A stretch of 64,000 nt of DNA from RFSX01 sp964591455. Lineage in GTDB: Bacteria; Bacteroidota; Bacteroidia; Chitinophagales; Saprospiraceae. Of this stretch, positions 27,071 to 37,246 are shown piece after piece. Position 1 is the first letter of the stretch. Each line of letters begins with the position of its first letter. Both the position numbers and the translations under genes were made by a program. Location of the stretch: NCBI GenBank assembly GCA_964591455.1, contig CAZQDZ010000024.1:1-64000 (forward strand), written 5' to 3'. The notes beneath the pieces were generated by a model. The model saw nothing but the letters and a program-made list of their open reading frames with translations, was not told where the DNA came from and searched no databases.

Positions 27071-28141
27071 TTGATCGCATCTTCAAATATATATTTTCTG
27101 TTAGTCCTATTGACCCTGATCTGTGGTGTTGCCTGCCAGAGCAGTTCAGAGACACCACCACCTGAACCTCTATCGGATAGTAAAGATGATATCAAAGCCT
27201 ATAACTTAATTACAATAGATCAAGCTAAATTATTATTGCAATCTGCAGCTGACCACTATCTTCCAGTACAGATTTCTCCTCAGAAGACTTTTGGTGAAGA
27301 CCACATCCCTAATGCCCAACAAATATGGAGACCGGATTACACCAGAAAAGATACACTTAGAGGAATTGGTGGACTCATTCCTCAAAGAGCACAGTTGGAA
27401 GACTTGATACAGTCGTTAGGATTTAATGAAGGAGACACCTTGTTACTCTATGATGCCAAAGCCAATGTAGATGCTTGTCGATTTGCATGGACGCTGAGCC
27501 TTTATGGATTTGAAACATATAAGTTGATTAATGGTGGATTAGAGTATTGGAAGCAGCGTGGTCAACAATTGACAAAGGAACCATCTCCTCTAAGGGTGAG
27601 AAGTGACTACACTTTGTCAAATTTATTTCACCAAAACATGATGACTAGTAAAGCAGACATGCTAGCCGCAATGGACGATACCACGACGATTATTGTAGAT
27701 ACCAGAGAGCCATATGAGTATTATGGACAGCCATTTATAAATAAAGGAAAACTTTTCGATTACAAAGATGGTGCATTCGACCGTGGCAGTATACCAAAGG
27801 CTATTCATAGCAATTGGTCATCACTCGCAGACCTCAATGGTGACCATAGAATAAAGTCAGAACAAGACTTAAGGTATAATCTAACATCTAAGGGCATTAC
27901 CCCAGACAAGAATATCTTACTATATTGTCAGAGTGGATCTAGGACTTCACATAGTTATTATATATTAAAACATGTGTTGGGTTATCCCAATGTGAAAAAC
28001 TACGATGGCTCTTGGATAGAATGGACGTATTATAATCAAATGGATAAGTCTACACCTATACATTACCATTTAGACAACACAGAATTTATTGCATATAGAG
28101 ATTCATTAGAAAACACAATCAGCGATAATGAAATACATTGA
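27071..28141 (+). CDS. Rhodanese-type sulfurtransferase lipoprotein
   Basis: A 356-residue thiosulfate/3-mercaptopyruvate sulfurtransferase-like protein with two rhodanese domains. It begins with a lipoprotein signal (LTLICGVACQSSSE; the lipobox Cys is in GVAC). The first domain (residues 55-160) lacks an active cysteine (LLYDAKANVDACRF), as usual; the second has active Cys286 in LLYCQSGSRTSH. The start is TTG at 27071, since a stop lies directly upstream and no early ATG is present. It overlaps the next gene by 14 bases. A periplasmic role moving sulfane sulfur for the sulfite oxidase downstream is likely. Confidence 0.88.
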   Translation: MIASSNIYFLLVLLTLICGVACQSSSETPPPEPLSDSKDDIKAYNLITIDQAKLLLQSAADHYLPVQISPQKTFGEDHIPNAQQIWRPDYTRKDTLRGIGGLIPQRAQLEDLIQSLGFNEGDTLLLYDAKANVDACRFAWTLSLYGFETYKLINGGLEYWKQRGQQLTKEPSPLRVRSDYTLSNLFHQNMMTSKADMLAAMDDTTTIIVDTREPYEYYGQPFINKGKLFDYKDGAFDRGSIPKAIHSNWSSLADLNGDHRIKSEQDLRYNLTSKGITPDKNILLYCQSGSRTSHSYYILKHVLGYPNVKNYDGSWIEWTYYNQMDKSTPIHYHLDNTEFIAYRDSLENTISDNEIH

Positions 28142-29198
28142 ATTATTCTTAGAGGGCTACAAAGGATATGCTGGATACTTATGGTATGAGATTACCCACC
28201 CGTCTTTCAAAAATTATTTTTATTGGCTGATAGTTGTTTCACTTTTTTTCTTTGTCTTAGAAGTTGTTATTCCTTGGAGGAAAAAGCAAGCAGTCTTGAG
28301 AAAAGACTTTTGGCTAGATGGTTTTTATATGTTTTTCAATTTCTTTTTATTTTCTCTGATTATTTATAGCGCTGCATCTAATGTCGTCGTGAATCTATTC
28401 AATGATGGGATCAAAGCTATTACTGATGGCTTCGATTTGCAAGCTTTGAATCCGATGAATAGCTGGCCTGTCTGGGCGATTCTACTTGTTGGGTTTATAG
28501 TGAGAGATTTTGTGCAGTGGTGGGTGCATCGGCTATTGCATCGATTTGATTGGTTGTGGCAATTTCATCAGGTACACCATTCCGTAGAGGAGATGGGTTT
28601 TGCAGCACACTTGCGCTATCATTGGATGGAAAACGTGGTCTATCGTACACTGGAGTATATTCCTCTGGCTTTATTGGGTATAGGACTTCATGACTTTTTT
28701 ATAATTCATATTTTCACCCTAGCCTGGGGACATTATAATCATTCAAATATTTCTGTCAATCACAGATTTACTGGTGCCCTTGTTTTTGGTTTAATTGGTA
28801 TTATCCTAAGTCAAAATTTACTGGGCTTTTACTTTGTAGAAACTCCAACATTAATTACTTCATTATTGTGGATAGCAGGTGCAGCAGGTATAGGCTATTT
28901 ACTTATAGGCCCAGTTATGAAATATATTTTCAATAGCCCTGAGATGCATATTTGGCATCACTCTTATGAGCTGCCTGAAGAAAGACGATATGGAATTAAT
29001 TTTGCCCTGACGCTTTCAGTATGGGATTACCTATTTGGTACAGCCTACATTCCTCATAATGGTAAGGATATAAGATTAGGCTTTCCTGGTATAGAGCATT
29101 TTCCGGATTCTTTTCAGGAACAGATTGCATTAGGTGTACTAAATAAAGGATTTAAAGCTAGCGATTACGAAAGAACAGAGAATGAGCAAAAGACGTGA
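28128..29198 (+). CDS. Sterol desaturase / fatty-acid hydroxylase family membrane protein
   Basis: A 356-residue integral membrane protein with the eight-histidine di-iron motif: HRLLHR, HQVHH (FHQVHHSVEEMGF), HYNHSN and HIWHHSYE, between several hydrophobic helices. The superfamily hydroxylates or desaturates sterols and lipids. It overlaps the rhodanese gene by 14 bases and the molybdoenzyme gene by 17, so it clearly belongs to this operon. Its role in sulfur oxidation is not evident; a lipid or quinone-related modification is one guess. Confidence 0.88.
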   Translation: MKYIELFLEGYKGYAGYLWYEITHPSFKNYFYWLIVVSLFFFVLEVVIPWRKKQAVLRKDFWLDGFYMFFNFFLFSLIIYSAASNVVVNLFNDGIKAITDGFDLQALNPMNSWPVWAILLVGFIVRDFVQWWVHRLLHRFDWLWQFHQVHHSVEEMGFAAHLRYHWMENVVYRTLEYIPLALLGIGLHDFFIIHIFTLAWGHYNHSNISVNHRFTGALVFGLIGIILSQNLLGFYFVETPTLITSLLWIAGAAGIGYLLIGPVMKYIFNSPEMHIWHHSYELPEERRYGINFALTLSVWDYLFGTAYIPHNGKDIRLGFPGIEHFPDSFQEQIALGVLNKGFKASDYERTENEQKT

Positions 29199-30402
29199 AT
29201 TTCTGAAACATTCTCTAGTCACTGGAGCCGGCACCTTAGCTGGACTCAATATCGTTTATAAAAGATATCTACCCGATCAATTACAATTATTAGGCTTAGC
29301 GACTGTAATGGATAGTTTTCCTAAGAAGCACTCGGATATGATTGTGCTTAATGACCGACCTGTAAATATGGAGACCCCTGCGCATTTGCTAAATGATGTG
29401 CTAACACCTAATAATTTATTTTTTGTCAGGAACAACGGTTTACCGCCACAGAATATCGATGTAAATAATTGGACCTTGACTATAGGAGGGGAGAGTGCCA
29501 GGAGGAAAAAATCCTATTCGATTCAAGAATTAAAAAGCAATTTTGACAATGTTAGTCTCACCATCACATTGGAATGTGGAGGCAATGGCAGAAAGGAATT
29601 TAACCCACCAGCAAAGGGTAACCAGTGGGGTACTGGTGCAGTCGGTTGTGCCAAGTGGACTGGGGTTCGACTTAGTGATGTGCTTAATGATGTAGGTCTT
29701 AAGAATAATGCTGTCTATCTTGGGTACTATGGTGCGGACATACATTTGTCTGGTGCTGTGGATAAAGATTCCATTAGCCGTGGTGTGCCAATTGCTAAAG
29801 CACTGGATGAGAACAGTCTCATCGCTTGGGCTATGAATGATAAGCAGATACCAATACTTAATGGTCATCCATTGCGATTAGTCTTCGGTGGCTATCCAGC
29901 CTCTTGCTCTGGCAAATGGCTAAAAAGCATTGTCATCCGAAATAAGGTGCATGATGGACAAAAGATGAATGGATCATCATACCGAGTGCCATGCAGTCCA
30001 GTAGCTCCTGGCACAAAAGTAGAGGATGATGATATGTGCATCATAGAAGAGATGCCTGTCAAGTCATTAATTACTTACCCAATGACGGGTGCGACAATTA
30101 AACAATCACAACAACTACCTATCAAGGGGCAGGCTTGGACGTCAGCACAAAATATTTCTAAAGTATTTTACTCCATAGACTTCGGTCAAAGCTGGCAAGA
30201 ATGTACGGTATCCACCTCAGCCAACAGATATGCTTGGCAACAATTCAGTGCAAAGGTGAGCTTTCCAGAAACTGGGTACTACGAAGTCTGGTCTAGAGCG
30301 GTAGATGCTGAGGGACAGACTCAACCCATCATCCTTCCCGGATGGAATCCTAAAGGTTATCTGAATAATGCTTGTCACCGCATAGCTGTCAAAGTTGTCT
30401 AG
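29182..30402 (+). CDS. Sulfite oxidase-type molybdopterin oxidoreductase
   Basis: A 406-residue SorA/sulfite-oxidase-family enzyme that oxidises sulfite to sulfate with a Mo cofactor. The N-terminus has a twin-arginine-like export signal (SKRREFLKHSLVTGAG). The Mo domain carries LECGGNGR with the Mo-ligand Cys132 and WGTGAVGCAKWTGVRL; the C-terminal part (from about 265, PCSPVAPGTKVED...) is the Ig-like dimerisation domain. The neighbouring membrane cytochrome c is the natural electron acceptor, matching SorAB systems. The two genes abut with no gap. Confidence 0.9.
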   Translation: MSKRREFLKHSLVTGAGTLAGLNIVYKRYLPDQLQLLGLATVMDSFPKKHSDMIVLNDRPVNMETPAHLLNDVLTPNNLFFVRNNGLPPQNIDVNNWTLTIGGESARRKKSYSIQELKSNFDNVSLTITLECGGNGRKEFNPPAKGNQWGTGAVGCAKWTGVRLSDVLNDVGLKNNAVYLGYYGADIHLSGAVDKDSISRGVPIAKALDENSLIAWAMNDKQIPILNGHPLRLVFGGYPASCSGKWLKSIVIRNKVHDGQKMNGSSYRVPCSPVAPGTKVEDDDMCIIEEMPVKSLITYPMTGATIKQSQQLPIKGQAWTSAQNISKVFYSIDFGQSWQECTVSTSANRYAWQQFSAKVSFPETGYYEVWSRAVDAEGQTQPIILPGWNPKGYLNNACHRIAVKVV

Positions 30403-30927
30403 ATGAAGAGACCAGCGCACAATACAGAATCCCTTTGGAAGTCATTTCAAATATTATTATTCCTGCTCATTAGCATAGGAATTAGTGGCGTAGGCTATAT
30501 CTCACTTCACAAACCCATTTCGGCGTTTCTCAATAGACCAAAGTACACAACAGAACAACTAACCCAATTCACCAAAGCAAGAACAAAGGCCAACAGGCAA
30601 GATCGCGCCAACAACTGGGATCTCGTAGAGAATGGTATTCATGTCAAGACAGGACTTAAGGATGGTGAGCACCTTCAAGTAGTCATACAGAGTTGCCTTT
30701 CTTGCCACTCTGCTAAGCTTATTACCCAAAATAGAGCAACTCGCCAAGGATGGAAAGATATGATTGTGTGGATGCAAGCCACCCAAGGACTCCAAAATCT
30801 TGGCGCTAATGAACCTAAGATTATTGACTATCTCACTGAGCACTATGCGCCTAAGGAAGTTGGCCGCAGACCCAACTTGAATATCGAGGAAATCGAATGG
30901 TATGTCTTAGACTTAAAAGAAGAATAA
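30403..30927 (+). CDS. Membrane-anchored c-type cytochrome, partner of sulfite oxidase
   Basis: A 174-residue protein with an N-terminal anchor (FQILLFLLISIGISGVGYIS, residues 15-34) and one heme-c site, CLSCH, at residues 98-102 in IQSCLSCHSAKLI. A Met ligand is available later (DMIVWMQ). Its ATG directly follows the stop of the molybdoenzyme gene. By analogy with SorB it accepts electrons from sulfite oxidation and passes them to the respiratory chain. It is the last gene of the operon beginning at 24743. Confidence 0.88.
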   Translation: MKRPAHNTESLWKSFQILLFLLISIGISGVGYISLHKPISAFLNRPKYTTEQLTQFTKARTKANRQDRANNWDLVENGIHVKTGLKDGEHLQVVIQSCLSCHSAKLITQNRATRQGWKDMIVWMQATQGLQNLGANEPKIIDYLTEHYAPKEVGRRPNLNIEEIEWYVLDLKEE

Positions 30928-31144
30928 AGAGGAATTCTTATTTAAGTTACCTGCTTGGAATCTCAGCAGCTCAATTTCATTAAGAAAATATTAAGACTTA
31001 TTATATTACTGATAATCAGTGAGTTACAATTTATTTTTATGTGCTTGGCAACCAATGCGATTGAATCAATATATAGAGTGATGTATCTAATAATTGGAGA
31101 CATTGACTGAGGGCTTAACGAAGTGACAGAATCTCTGAAAAAAG

Positions 31145-31171
31145 GAATCCACTTTGAATAAAAGTGGATTC
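31145..31171. terminator. Perfect hairpin between cytochrome and propeller lipoprotein
   Basis: GAATCCACTTT pairs perfectly with AAAGTGGATTC around a five-base loop. The A6 run lies before it, so on the minus strand it has the form of a terminator, though both flanking genes are on the plus strand. It may still stop or stabilise the sulfur-operon transcript. Confidence 0.45.
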
Positions 31172-31240
31172 GAAAAATAAAATTTCTTTAAATCTATTGA
31201 GAAGAGTTTGAAGGTTCTCAATATCAAAAAAATTAAAACT

Positions 31241-32626
31241 ATGAAATCCTATTTTAAATTTTTAGCATTCTCGCTATTAAGTGTAGTTATAATAACTAGT
31301 TGTGGAGATGATGATGAAGGAACACCAGGTCCTGGTGTTGTACCAGGCGAGGACTCTGATTTCATCGGTGCTGTTTACGCTATGACAAATGGCGATGGGC
31401 AAGTAGAAGGTACCGCTGTTCAGGGCGCTAATTCTATAGTAGCTTACGGTAGAAATGATGATGGTTCATTAGAATTGATCGGTGATGTACAAACTGGTGG
31501 TAATGGAGGAGACTTCGATGGTGGTGAAGGACTGGATCCACTTATCAGCGCCTATGCATTAACTAAAACAGTGGATAACAATTTCGTACTTGCAGTTAAT
31601 GCTGGCAGTAATAGTATCACTTCCTTATCTGTTCAGAGTGACTTTTCTCTCAGCCTAGAGAATACACAAAGCACTAATGGTGTAGGACCTAACAGTATCG
31701 CTCACATCGAAAGAGACATTGATGGAGTAAATGGACTAGTGTACGTCACAAACATCTCTAGACAAGAATTTGCAGACCAAGGTGAGCCAGCTCAGCAGGG
31801 TAGCGTTATGGGTTACTGGTTGATGGATGATGGAACTCTAGCACCTATAGCAGGTTCTATGAGAGACCTCGCTAATAGACCATCAGCAGTTCAGTTTTCT
31901 CCAGATGGTAGATTCTTAGTTGTTGCTTCTATTAACTCTGGATCATCTGCATTAGCATCTAATGACCAGAATGAGATAGTTGTATATGGTGTCAATGATG
32001 ATGGAACATTAAGTAATCAGATTCTTGATGGCGCTACTTCTACACTTAGAGACAATACACAAGGAAGAAACTTGCCATCAGCTATAGGTTTCCAGATAGT
32101 AGGTGATAATTATGTAGTTGTGACAGAAGCAAGAGAATTCAGAGCAGATGGAACACCACCTGTATTTCCAGGATTACAAGATGGGTCAGTTTCTACATGG
32201 AGAATTACAGACGGCGGTACTTTCGAACCTATAAGTCTAGACATAGCTTCTGGGGTAAATAACACTGGTAGAACAGCTTGCTGGTTAGATTTCAATGAAG
32301 ATGAAAGTATATTCTTTGTATCTAATGCGATAGAGGCAGGACTAGCAAGTTATAGCTTTAATGATGGTGAGGTTAGCCTTATGAATCAAATAGCTGCACA
32401 AGGGACTGGAGCAACAGGAAATACAACTGACCCTGCATCGGCATTTAGTACGACTGAGGGCTGGATAGATATGTGGATTTCTGACGATGGTCAGCACCTT
32501 TACCAACTTCATGGATTTAGAGGGACGATAGGTGTATATGAAATCGATGGTGAAAACTTGAATTTAATAGAGAATGAAACGGGCAATTTGCCTCAAAATA
32601 ATGTGCAAGGTATAGTTGCAATATAG
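31241..32626 (+). CDS. Beta-propeller lipoprotein (lactonase-like)
   Basis: A 461-residue lipoprotein: signal MKSYFKFLAFSLLSVVIITSCGDDD with lipobox Cys21, an acidic/Gly-Pro linker, then repeated blades (GRNDDGSLELIG, LMDDGTLAPIAG, GVNDDGTLSNQI, RITDGGTFEPI) as in seven-bladed 6-phosphogluconolactonase-like propellers. The start at 31241 is chosen over an in-frame start 33 bases upstream because it gives a clean lipoprotein signal. It is followed by a strong terminator. Its enzymatic activity is uncertain; many such surface propellers are of unknown role. Confidence 0.8.
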   Translation: MKSYFKFLAFSLLSVVIITSCGDDDEGTPGPGVVPGEDSDFIGAVYAMTNGDGQVEGTAVQGANSIVAYGRNDDGSLELIGDVQTGGNGGDFDGGEGLDPLISAYALTKTVDNNFVLAVNAGSNSITSLSVQSDFSLSLENTQSTNGVGPNSIAHIERDIDGVNGLVYVTNISRQEFADQGEPAQQGSVMGYWLMDDGTLAPIAGSMRDLANRPSAVQFSPDGRFLVVASINSGSSALASNDQNEIVVYGVNDDGTLSNQILDGATSTLRDNTQGRNLPSAIGFQIVGDNYVVVTEAREFRADGTPPVFPGLQDGSVSTWRITDGGTFEPISLDIASGVNNTGRTACWLDFNEDESIFFVSNAIEAGLASYSFNDGEVSLMNQIAAQGTGATGNTTDPASAFSTTEGWIDMWISDDGQHLYQLHGFRGTIGVYEIDGENLNLIENETGNLPQNNVQGIVAI

Positions 32627-32648
32627 TAGTTGATTTTTAAAGTTACGA

Positions 32649-32682
32649 AGCGGCTTGGATGGTAGATCAAGCCGCTTTTTTT
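32649..32682 (+). terminator. Rho-independent terminator of propeller lipoprotein gene
   Basis: AGCGGCTTG (32649-32657) pairs with CAAGCCGCT (32668-32676), followed by a seven-T run. Strong GC-rich stem in otherwise AT-rich DNA. Confidence 0.85.
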
Positions 32683-32744
32683 ATTGCTATAACCTTTATG
32701 TCTATCTGTATAGTACCTGTTGTATCCTCTTTAATGTCTAGGTG

Positions 32745-35700
32745 CTAGTTCACTACTGTTTGTTCACGATACTCGAATAATTGTATTGCAGCATTGTTAT
32801 TAGTTACTAGGATACTTGGAGTAGGTTTATTAGCTTGAAGAATGAGTGATAAATCTTTTACATCACCTGGGATATAAAAGCCACTCTTCTCATATGGCAT
32901 AGATTTAAAGTCACCCTTTCCATCTCCGAAAAGTAGTAATCCTGTTCCCGCATCTGCACGTCCAGTTTCTACTTCTGATACATATAAATTACCTCCAAGT
33001 AGAAGGTCTACATTTCCATCTTGGTTGAAGTCTTGACAGATAATAGCATTTACAGGAGAGACTTGTGCCTCATGGGGTAATGCATGCAAAGAGTAATTCC
33101 CATTTCCATCATTCATTAGGATAGATGTATTGAAGTTATTTACTTCAAAATGTAAGGCGCCATCCAGTACTTGTTTGCCATAGACATCTTCTATGGAGGC
33201 TGAAGCAAAAGCAGTATAAGTAGGAAATTTCTTAGAGAGACTTGGCATCTGCTCAGAAGAACATTGCCGCCCTCTCACTGGATAGATCTGATTTTGGTCT
33301 ATATAACCCAGAGCTATATCAAAGGATCCATTGCTATCAAAGTCGTTAGCGTAGACATGGAATGGCTCTTCAGGACTAGCTTGATATTTATAGTTGAGTC
33401 CGAGATTACCTATTACAAAATCCTCATCTCCATCATTATCTATATCACAACTGCTTATCGCATTCCACCAACCTTTACTATTAGGAAGATTACTATTCTC
33501 ATGCTTTACAAAAGAGCCATCTTTATTTAGAAAAACAGTGATAGGCATCCATTCTCCTACTACGAGTAAGTCCGTGCTTCCATCAGAATCGAAGTCCGTC
33601 CAGACAGCATCAGTGACCATACCCAATTTGGAGAAGTTAGGTGCTCTATTGTTATCTAATTTCACAAATTGGCCGCCTTTATTTTCTAGTATTCTACTAG
33701 GTGCAGGACTAGGATAATTATGTGGCACATGTCTCCCTCCTATAAATAGATCCAAGTCACCATCTCCATCAAAGTCAAATGGTTTGACACAAGATCCACT
33801 CACCGAAGCGTTCGGCATTTTTCCTTTTGTTGGACTGAATTTTCCCTTACCATTATTTAGATAGAGTCTGTCATAATACATAGGACTATTGGCTTCACTT
33901 GCATTACCACCACTGACGATATATATATCCTCATCACCATCAGAATCTGCATCAAAAAAGGCAGCTTGCATGTCTTCATATGCTTTGTCTTGCACAAATG
34001 CTGGATTGGCCAAGCGCTTGAATGTCCCATCTGTTTTTGTACATAGATAGCACCAGCTTGTCCTGAAGCACCACCTACGAAGATATCCTCTAGCTGATCT
34101 CCATTGACATCACCTTTCGCTACAAAAGGGCCAAACTGAGATAACTTATGAGGAAGTAATATTTGCTTGTCATAATCATCAAATGTATTCTCCTCGTGTA
34201 CAAAATCTATCCCGGCTTTAGATGCATTTTCTACAAATAATGTCGATGGAGTTTTTTTTCTATCAAGGCCATCTGATATCGCCTCAGCGTAATCTACTGC
34301 AAGCACTTGATTGGCAGCAACGTTTAGTAATATTTGCTTTTTACCATCCGGCCATTCGATACTGACTGATTCTATATTATCTAATTTACCTAGACCAAAA
34401 TGAACAATAGATTCTACCATGGACTGATAGCCACGGGTAGGTAATAATTCTTGATATTGTATTAAGTCACCACTTTGGATTGTTACTTTGGAGCCTAATG
34501 CATGCATCTGATTAGAGTGGTTAAATTTCACCCTCAGGAAGTTGTTAGATGAATTAGAAACATTCTTATAGATGTAAGCAGGGTCATCTATATTATTAGT
34601 TACTAGATCCAATTGCCCATCATTGTCTAAGTCCGCATATGCAGCTCCGGTAGAATATCCTAAATGGTCCAGTCCAGAGTCACCTGAAATATCTGAAAAT
34701 GTCAAATCCTTGTTATTGATGTAGCAGTAATTTGAAGACTTGGTCGTTTTCATGTTTTTAGCATAGGCAAAGGCAATTTCATTGACGCTTTTGTTTTGTG
34801 TCTGTGCGGCATACATATCTTTTCGTTGATTATATACCACATCTTTATCCAGCACATCACGGTAATAACCATTAGCAATGTATAGGTCTTTCCAACCATT
34901 ATTATTCAAGTCTGCAAATAGTGCAGCCCAGCTCCAGTCCGTCTGGTGTACACCTGCCATTTGACCGATATCTACGAAAGAATTATTTCCAGTATTGAGA
35001 TGTAACTGATTTCTCATATACTGGAAGTGATATCCAGTTTCAGTTAGATTCCAGAATCTCTCTGGGTTCATAGATCCCATCTGGGTCTTCTGACGAAAAT
35101 TATCTGTCTGCAACATATCTACCACATACATGTCTATGTTACCATCATTGTTAATGTCAGCAGCATCCATGCCCATGCTAGAAGCTGTTATATGTTTGAA
35201 TTTAGTATCTATGACATTAGTGAAAGTGCCATCTCCATTATTTTCATACAATTTATCTGGCTCTGTATGATCTACAGCAACATATATATCTTGCCATCCA
35301 TCCTGATTATAATCTGTAGTACTAATTCCTAAGGTCCAACCATAATTGAGAATACCAGCTTGCTTAGTGACGTCTGAAAAAGTCCCATTACCATTATTAT
35401 GATATATCCTGTCACTATATTCTAGTACTGGATTATTGTAGTATTCAAAATGGACGTCCTTTTCTTTATTCCTATATCGTGGGTGATTACCTACAAATAA
35501 ATCTAAGTGCCCATCTTTATCATAGTCAAAGAAGCTTGCTTGAATACTGTAATTGTTGTCGTTTATACCATACTCAGCTGCTTTTTCGGAGAAGGTCAAA
35601 TTTCCGTTATTGATAAATAATTGATTTTCTCTTAGTGTTGATTCTCTATCATGATAACTCCTACAAACATAGATATCAAGCCATCCATCATTATTCACAT

Positions 35701-36112
35701 CAGCCATGGTTACACCAGTGGACCAAGCCCTTGGACTACTGACACCAGCGTTCAGCGTTATGTCTTCAAACTGAAAATTACCTTTATTAAGATATAACTT
35801 ATTAGGAACTTGATTACCTGTAAAATATAAGTCCGGCAGTCCATCATTATTGATGTCACCAACTGCAACCCCACCCCCGTTGTAGACATTAATATAATCT
35901 AAGGTTATCTTAAGTTGATTAATATCTAAAGTATTCGAAAAATTGACACCAGTCTCTTCTGGACCTAGTCTATCGAATCGTATATCATCCTTGGGTATTT
36001 TTTTTTGTTCTGATTGGACTAAATTATCAGACTGAGAATCTTGTTTGCAGGAGGGTAATATCAAGATTCCACAAAGTAGCAAGCTTGCAACAAGCAGGGT
36101 AAATCTATCCAT
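32745..36112 (-). pseudogene. FG-GAP/UnbV repeat protein, one-base frameshift
   Basis: A CRTAC1-like surface protein split by a frameshift. The first part (starting at 36112) has a lipoprotein signal (LLVASLLLCGILILPSCKQD), many FG-GAP/VCBS blades (DINNDGLPDLYFTGN, DVNNDGWLDIYVCRS, DINNDGNIDMYVVDM) and an ASPIC/UnbV domain (residues ~530-600). Its frame drifts after AIYVQK and would stop at 33857. The second part continues in another frame as DGTFKRLANPAFVQDKAYED and more blades to 32745. Adding one base to the T5 run at 34034-34038 joins both into about 1122 residues, the normal family length. Real mutation or sequencing error cannot be separated here. Confidence 0.88.
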
Positions 36113-36410
36113 TTTGGGTTAGCAGTTTTCTTAGGTTGAAAGTAATGAAAGTTTTACAATATTTTGGCGTCAGAAGTCAAGGCCAAAACCAAGGTGAACC
36201 AACTTTACAATAGATAAAAGTTGTCTATAAGACTGATACACTCTCATAATCAGTATTTTATATATTCTTATTCAAATGTATATGCATTTAATTTCCTTTC
36301 TATCATACGGGCCTGCAATCCTGAGATATATGTAATGATGAACCGGATATCATAACAACTAATTTGTAAATTAACATATTAAAATATTATATAATATTCC
36401 TACGATTCCT

Positions 36411-36641
36411 ATGAATAGTTGTGATACACTACATATGTATGCATCGATTGCCGGGGAGCAAATCAGCATTATTATGTATGACAGTTCAGAGCCTAGAGTA
36501 GAAGGTATGGGCATATATGATATTAATGTCTCTGCCAGCCAAGTAAAATATGACTTTGATGTTTCCTATCTGCCTTCTGGAATATATTGTGTTCAGGCCA
36601 CAATAGGGTCTAGGTCAGAATTAAAGAAGATTGTAGATTAA
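36411..36641 (+). CDS. Orphan T9SS type A sorting-domain fragment
   Basis: A 76-residue frame whose second half (YDFDVSYLPSGIYCVQATIG, then SELKKIVD at the end) matches the typical T9SS type A C-terminal sorting domain (DVS.LPSGIY...KKIV). No large exported domain or signal peptide lies upstream: the frame is closed at 36372-36374. It is either the remnant of a deleted secreted protein or, less likely, a free-standing tail. A strong terminator follows, as if a full gene once ended here. Confidence 0.6.
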   Translation: MNSCDTLHMYASIAGEQISIIMYDSSEPRVEGMGIYDINVSASQVKYDFDVSYLPSGIYCVQATIGSRSELKKIVD

Positions 36642-36665
36642 GATAGAGTAGATGAAATTAAAAAG

Positions 36666-36694
36666 AGGTTGAAAATATTTTTCAACCTTTTTTT
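36666..36694 (+). terminator. Terminator after T9SS tail fragment
   Basis: AGGTTGAAAA (36666-36675) pairs with TTTTCAACCT (36679-36688) around a three-base loop, followed by a T-run to 36694. Confidence 0.8.
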
Positions 36695-36718
36695 CAAGTT
36701 ATGTGGCTCCTACAGTTA

Positions 36719-37246
36719 TCATTGATTATTCTTTTCTATCCATTCATCTCTAAGTATACCATATCTATGTTCATCTAGGAACTTTCTATTTTTGTAGACG
36801 GCATCTCTAAGCACACCTTCTTTAACATAACCATTTTTTTCAAGGACCCTCATAGAGGCGTGATTAGCTTCAAAGACACTGGTATATATTCGATTTATAC
36901 CTAGATTCTTAAAAGCATACTCTGTTATAAGTTTTAATGCAGAAGATGTTATCCCTTTACCCCAATATGGTTCTCCTAACCAATAACCCACCTCAACAGA
37001 TTTATGGTAAATATCTTTTTGTTTATTCATTCCTATGATCCCACAGAATTCATCTTGATATAAAATGCCGAAAGTCATAACATGATTTTCCTTACTAGCC
37101 ATTTCAATGAAACTAACAGCATCATCCAAGAGGTAGGGATGTGGCATATAATCTCGTAGGTTATTCCAAATATTTATATTGTTGGCTAGCCTCGCAATAT
37201 GAGGTGCATCAGCAGACGATAGTTTTCTAATACTTACTTTATTCAT
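36719..37246 (-). CDS. RimJ/RimL-type GNAT acetyltransferase
   Basis: A 175-residue N-acetyltransferase. The GNAT core is clear: GYWLGEPYWGKGITSSALKL carries the acetyl-CoA-binding loop, and FEANHASMRVLEKNGYVKEG is the typical last motif of the RimJ/RimL group. Length is normal. It overlaps the upstream DUF1572 gene by four bases. Substrate (ribosomal protein N-terminus, small molecule or antibiotic) is unknown. Confidence 0.88.
   Translation of the reverse strand: MNKVSIRKLSSADAPHIARLANNINIWNNLRDYMPHPYLLDDAVSFIEMASKENHVMTFGILYQDEFCGIIGMNKQKDIYHKSVEVGYWLGEPYWGKGITSSALKLITEYAFKNLGINRIYTSVFEANHASMRVLEKNGYVKEGVLRDAVYKNRKFLDEHRYGILRDEWIEKNNQ

Noticed and set aside
33264..33717. Two plus-strand frames of 88 and 107 residues opposite the FG-GAP gene
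   Set aside because: Antisense shadows of a repetitive calcium-binding-type coding sequence; no motif of their own.
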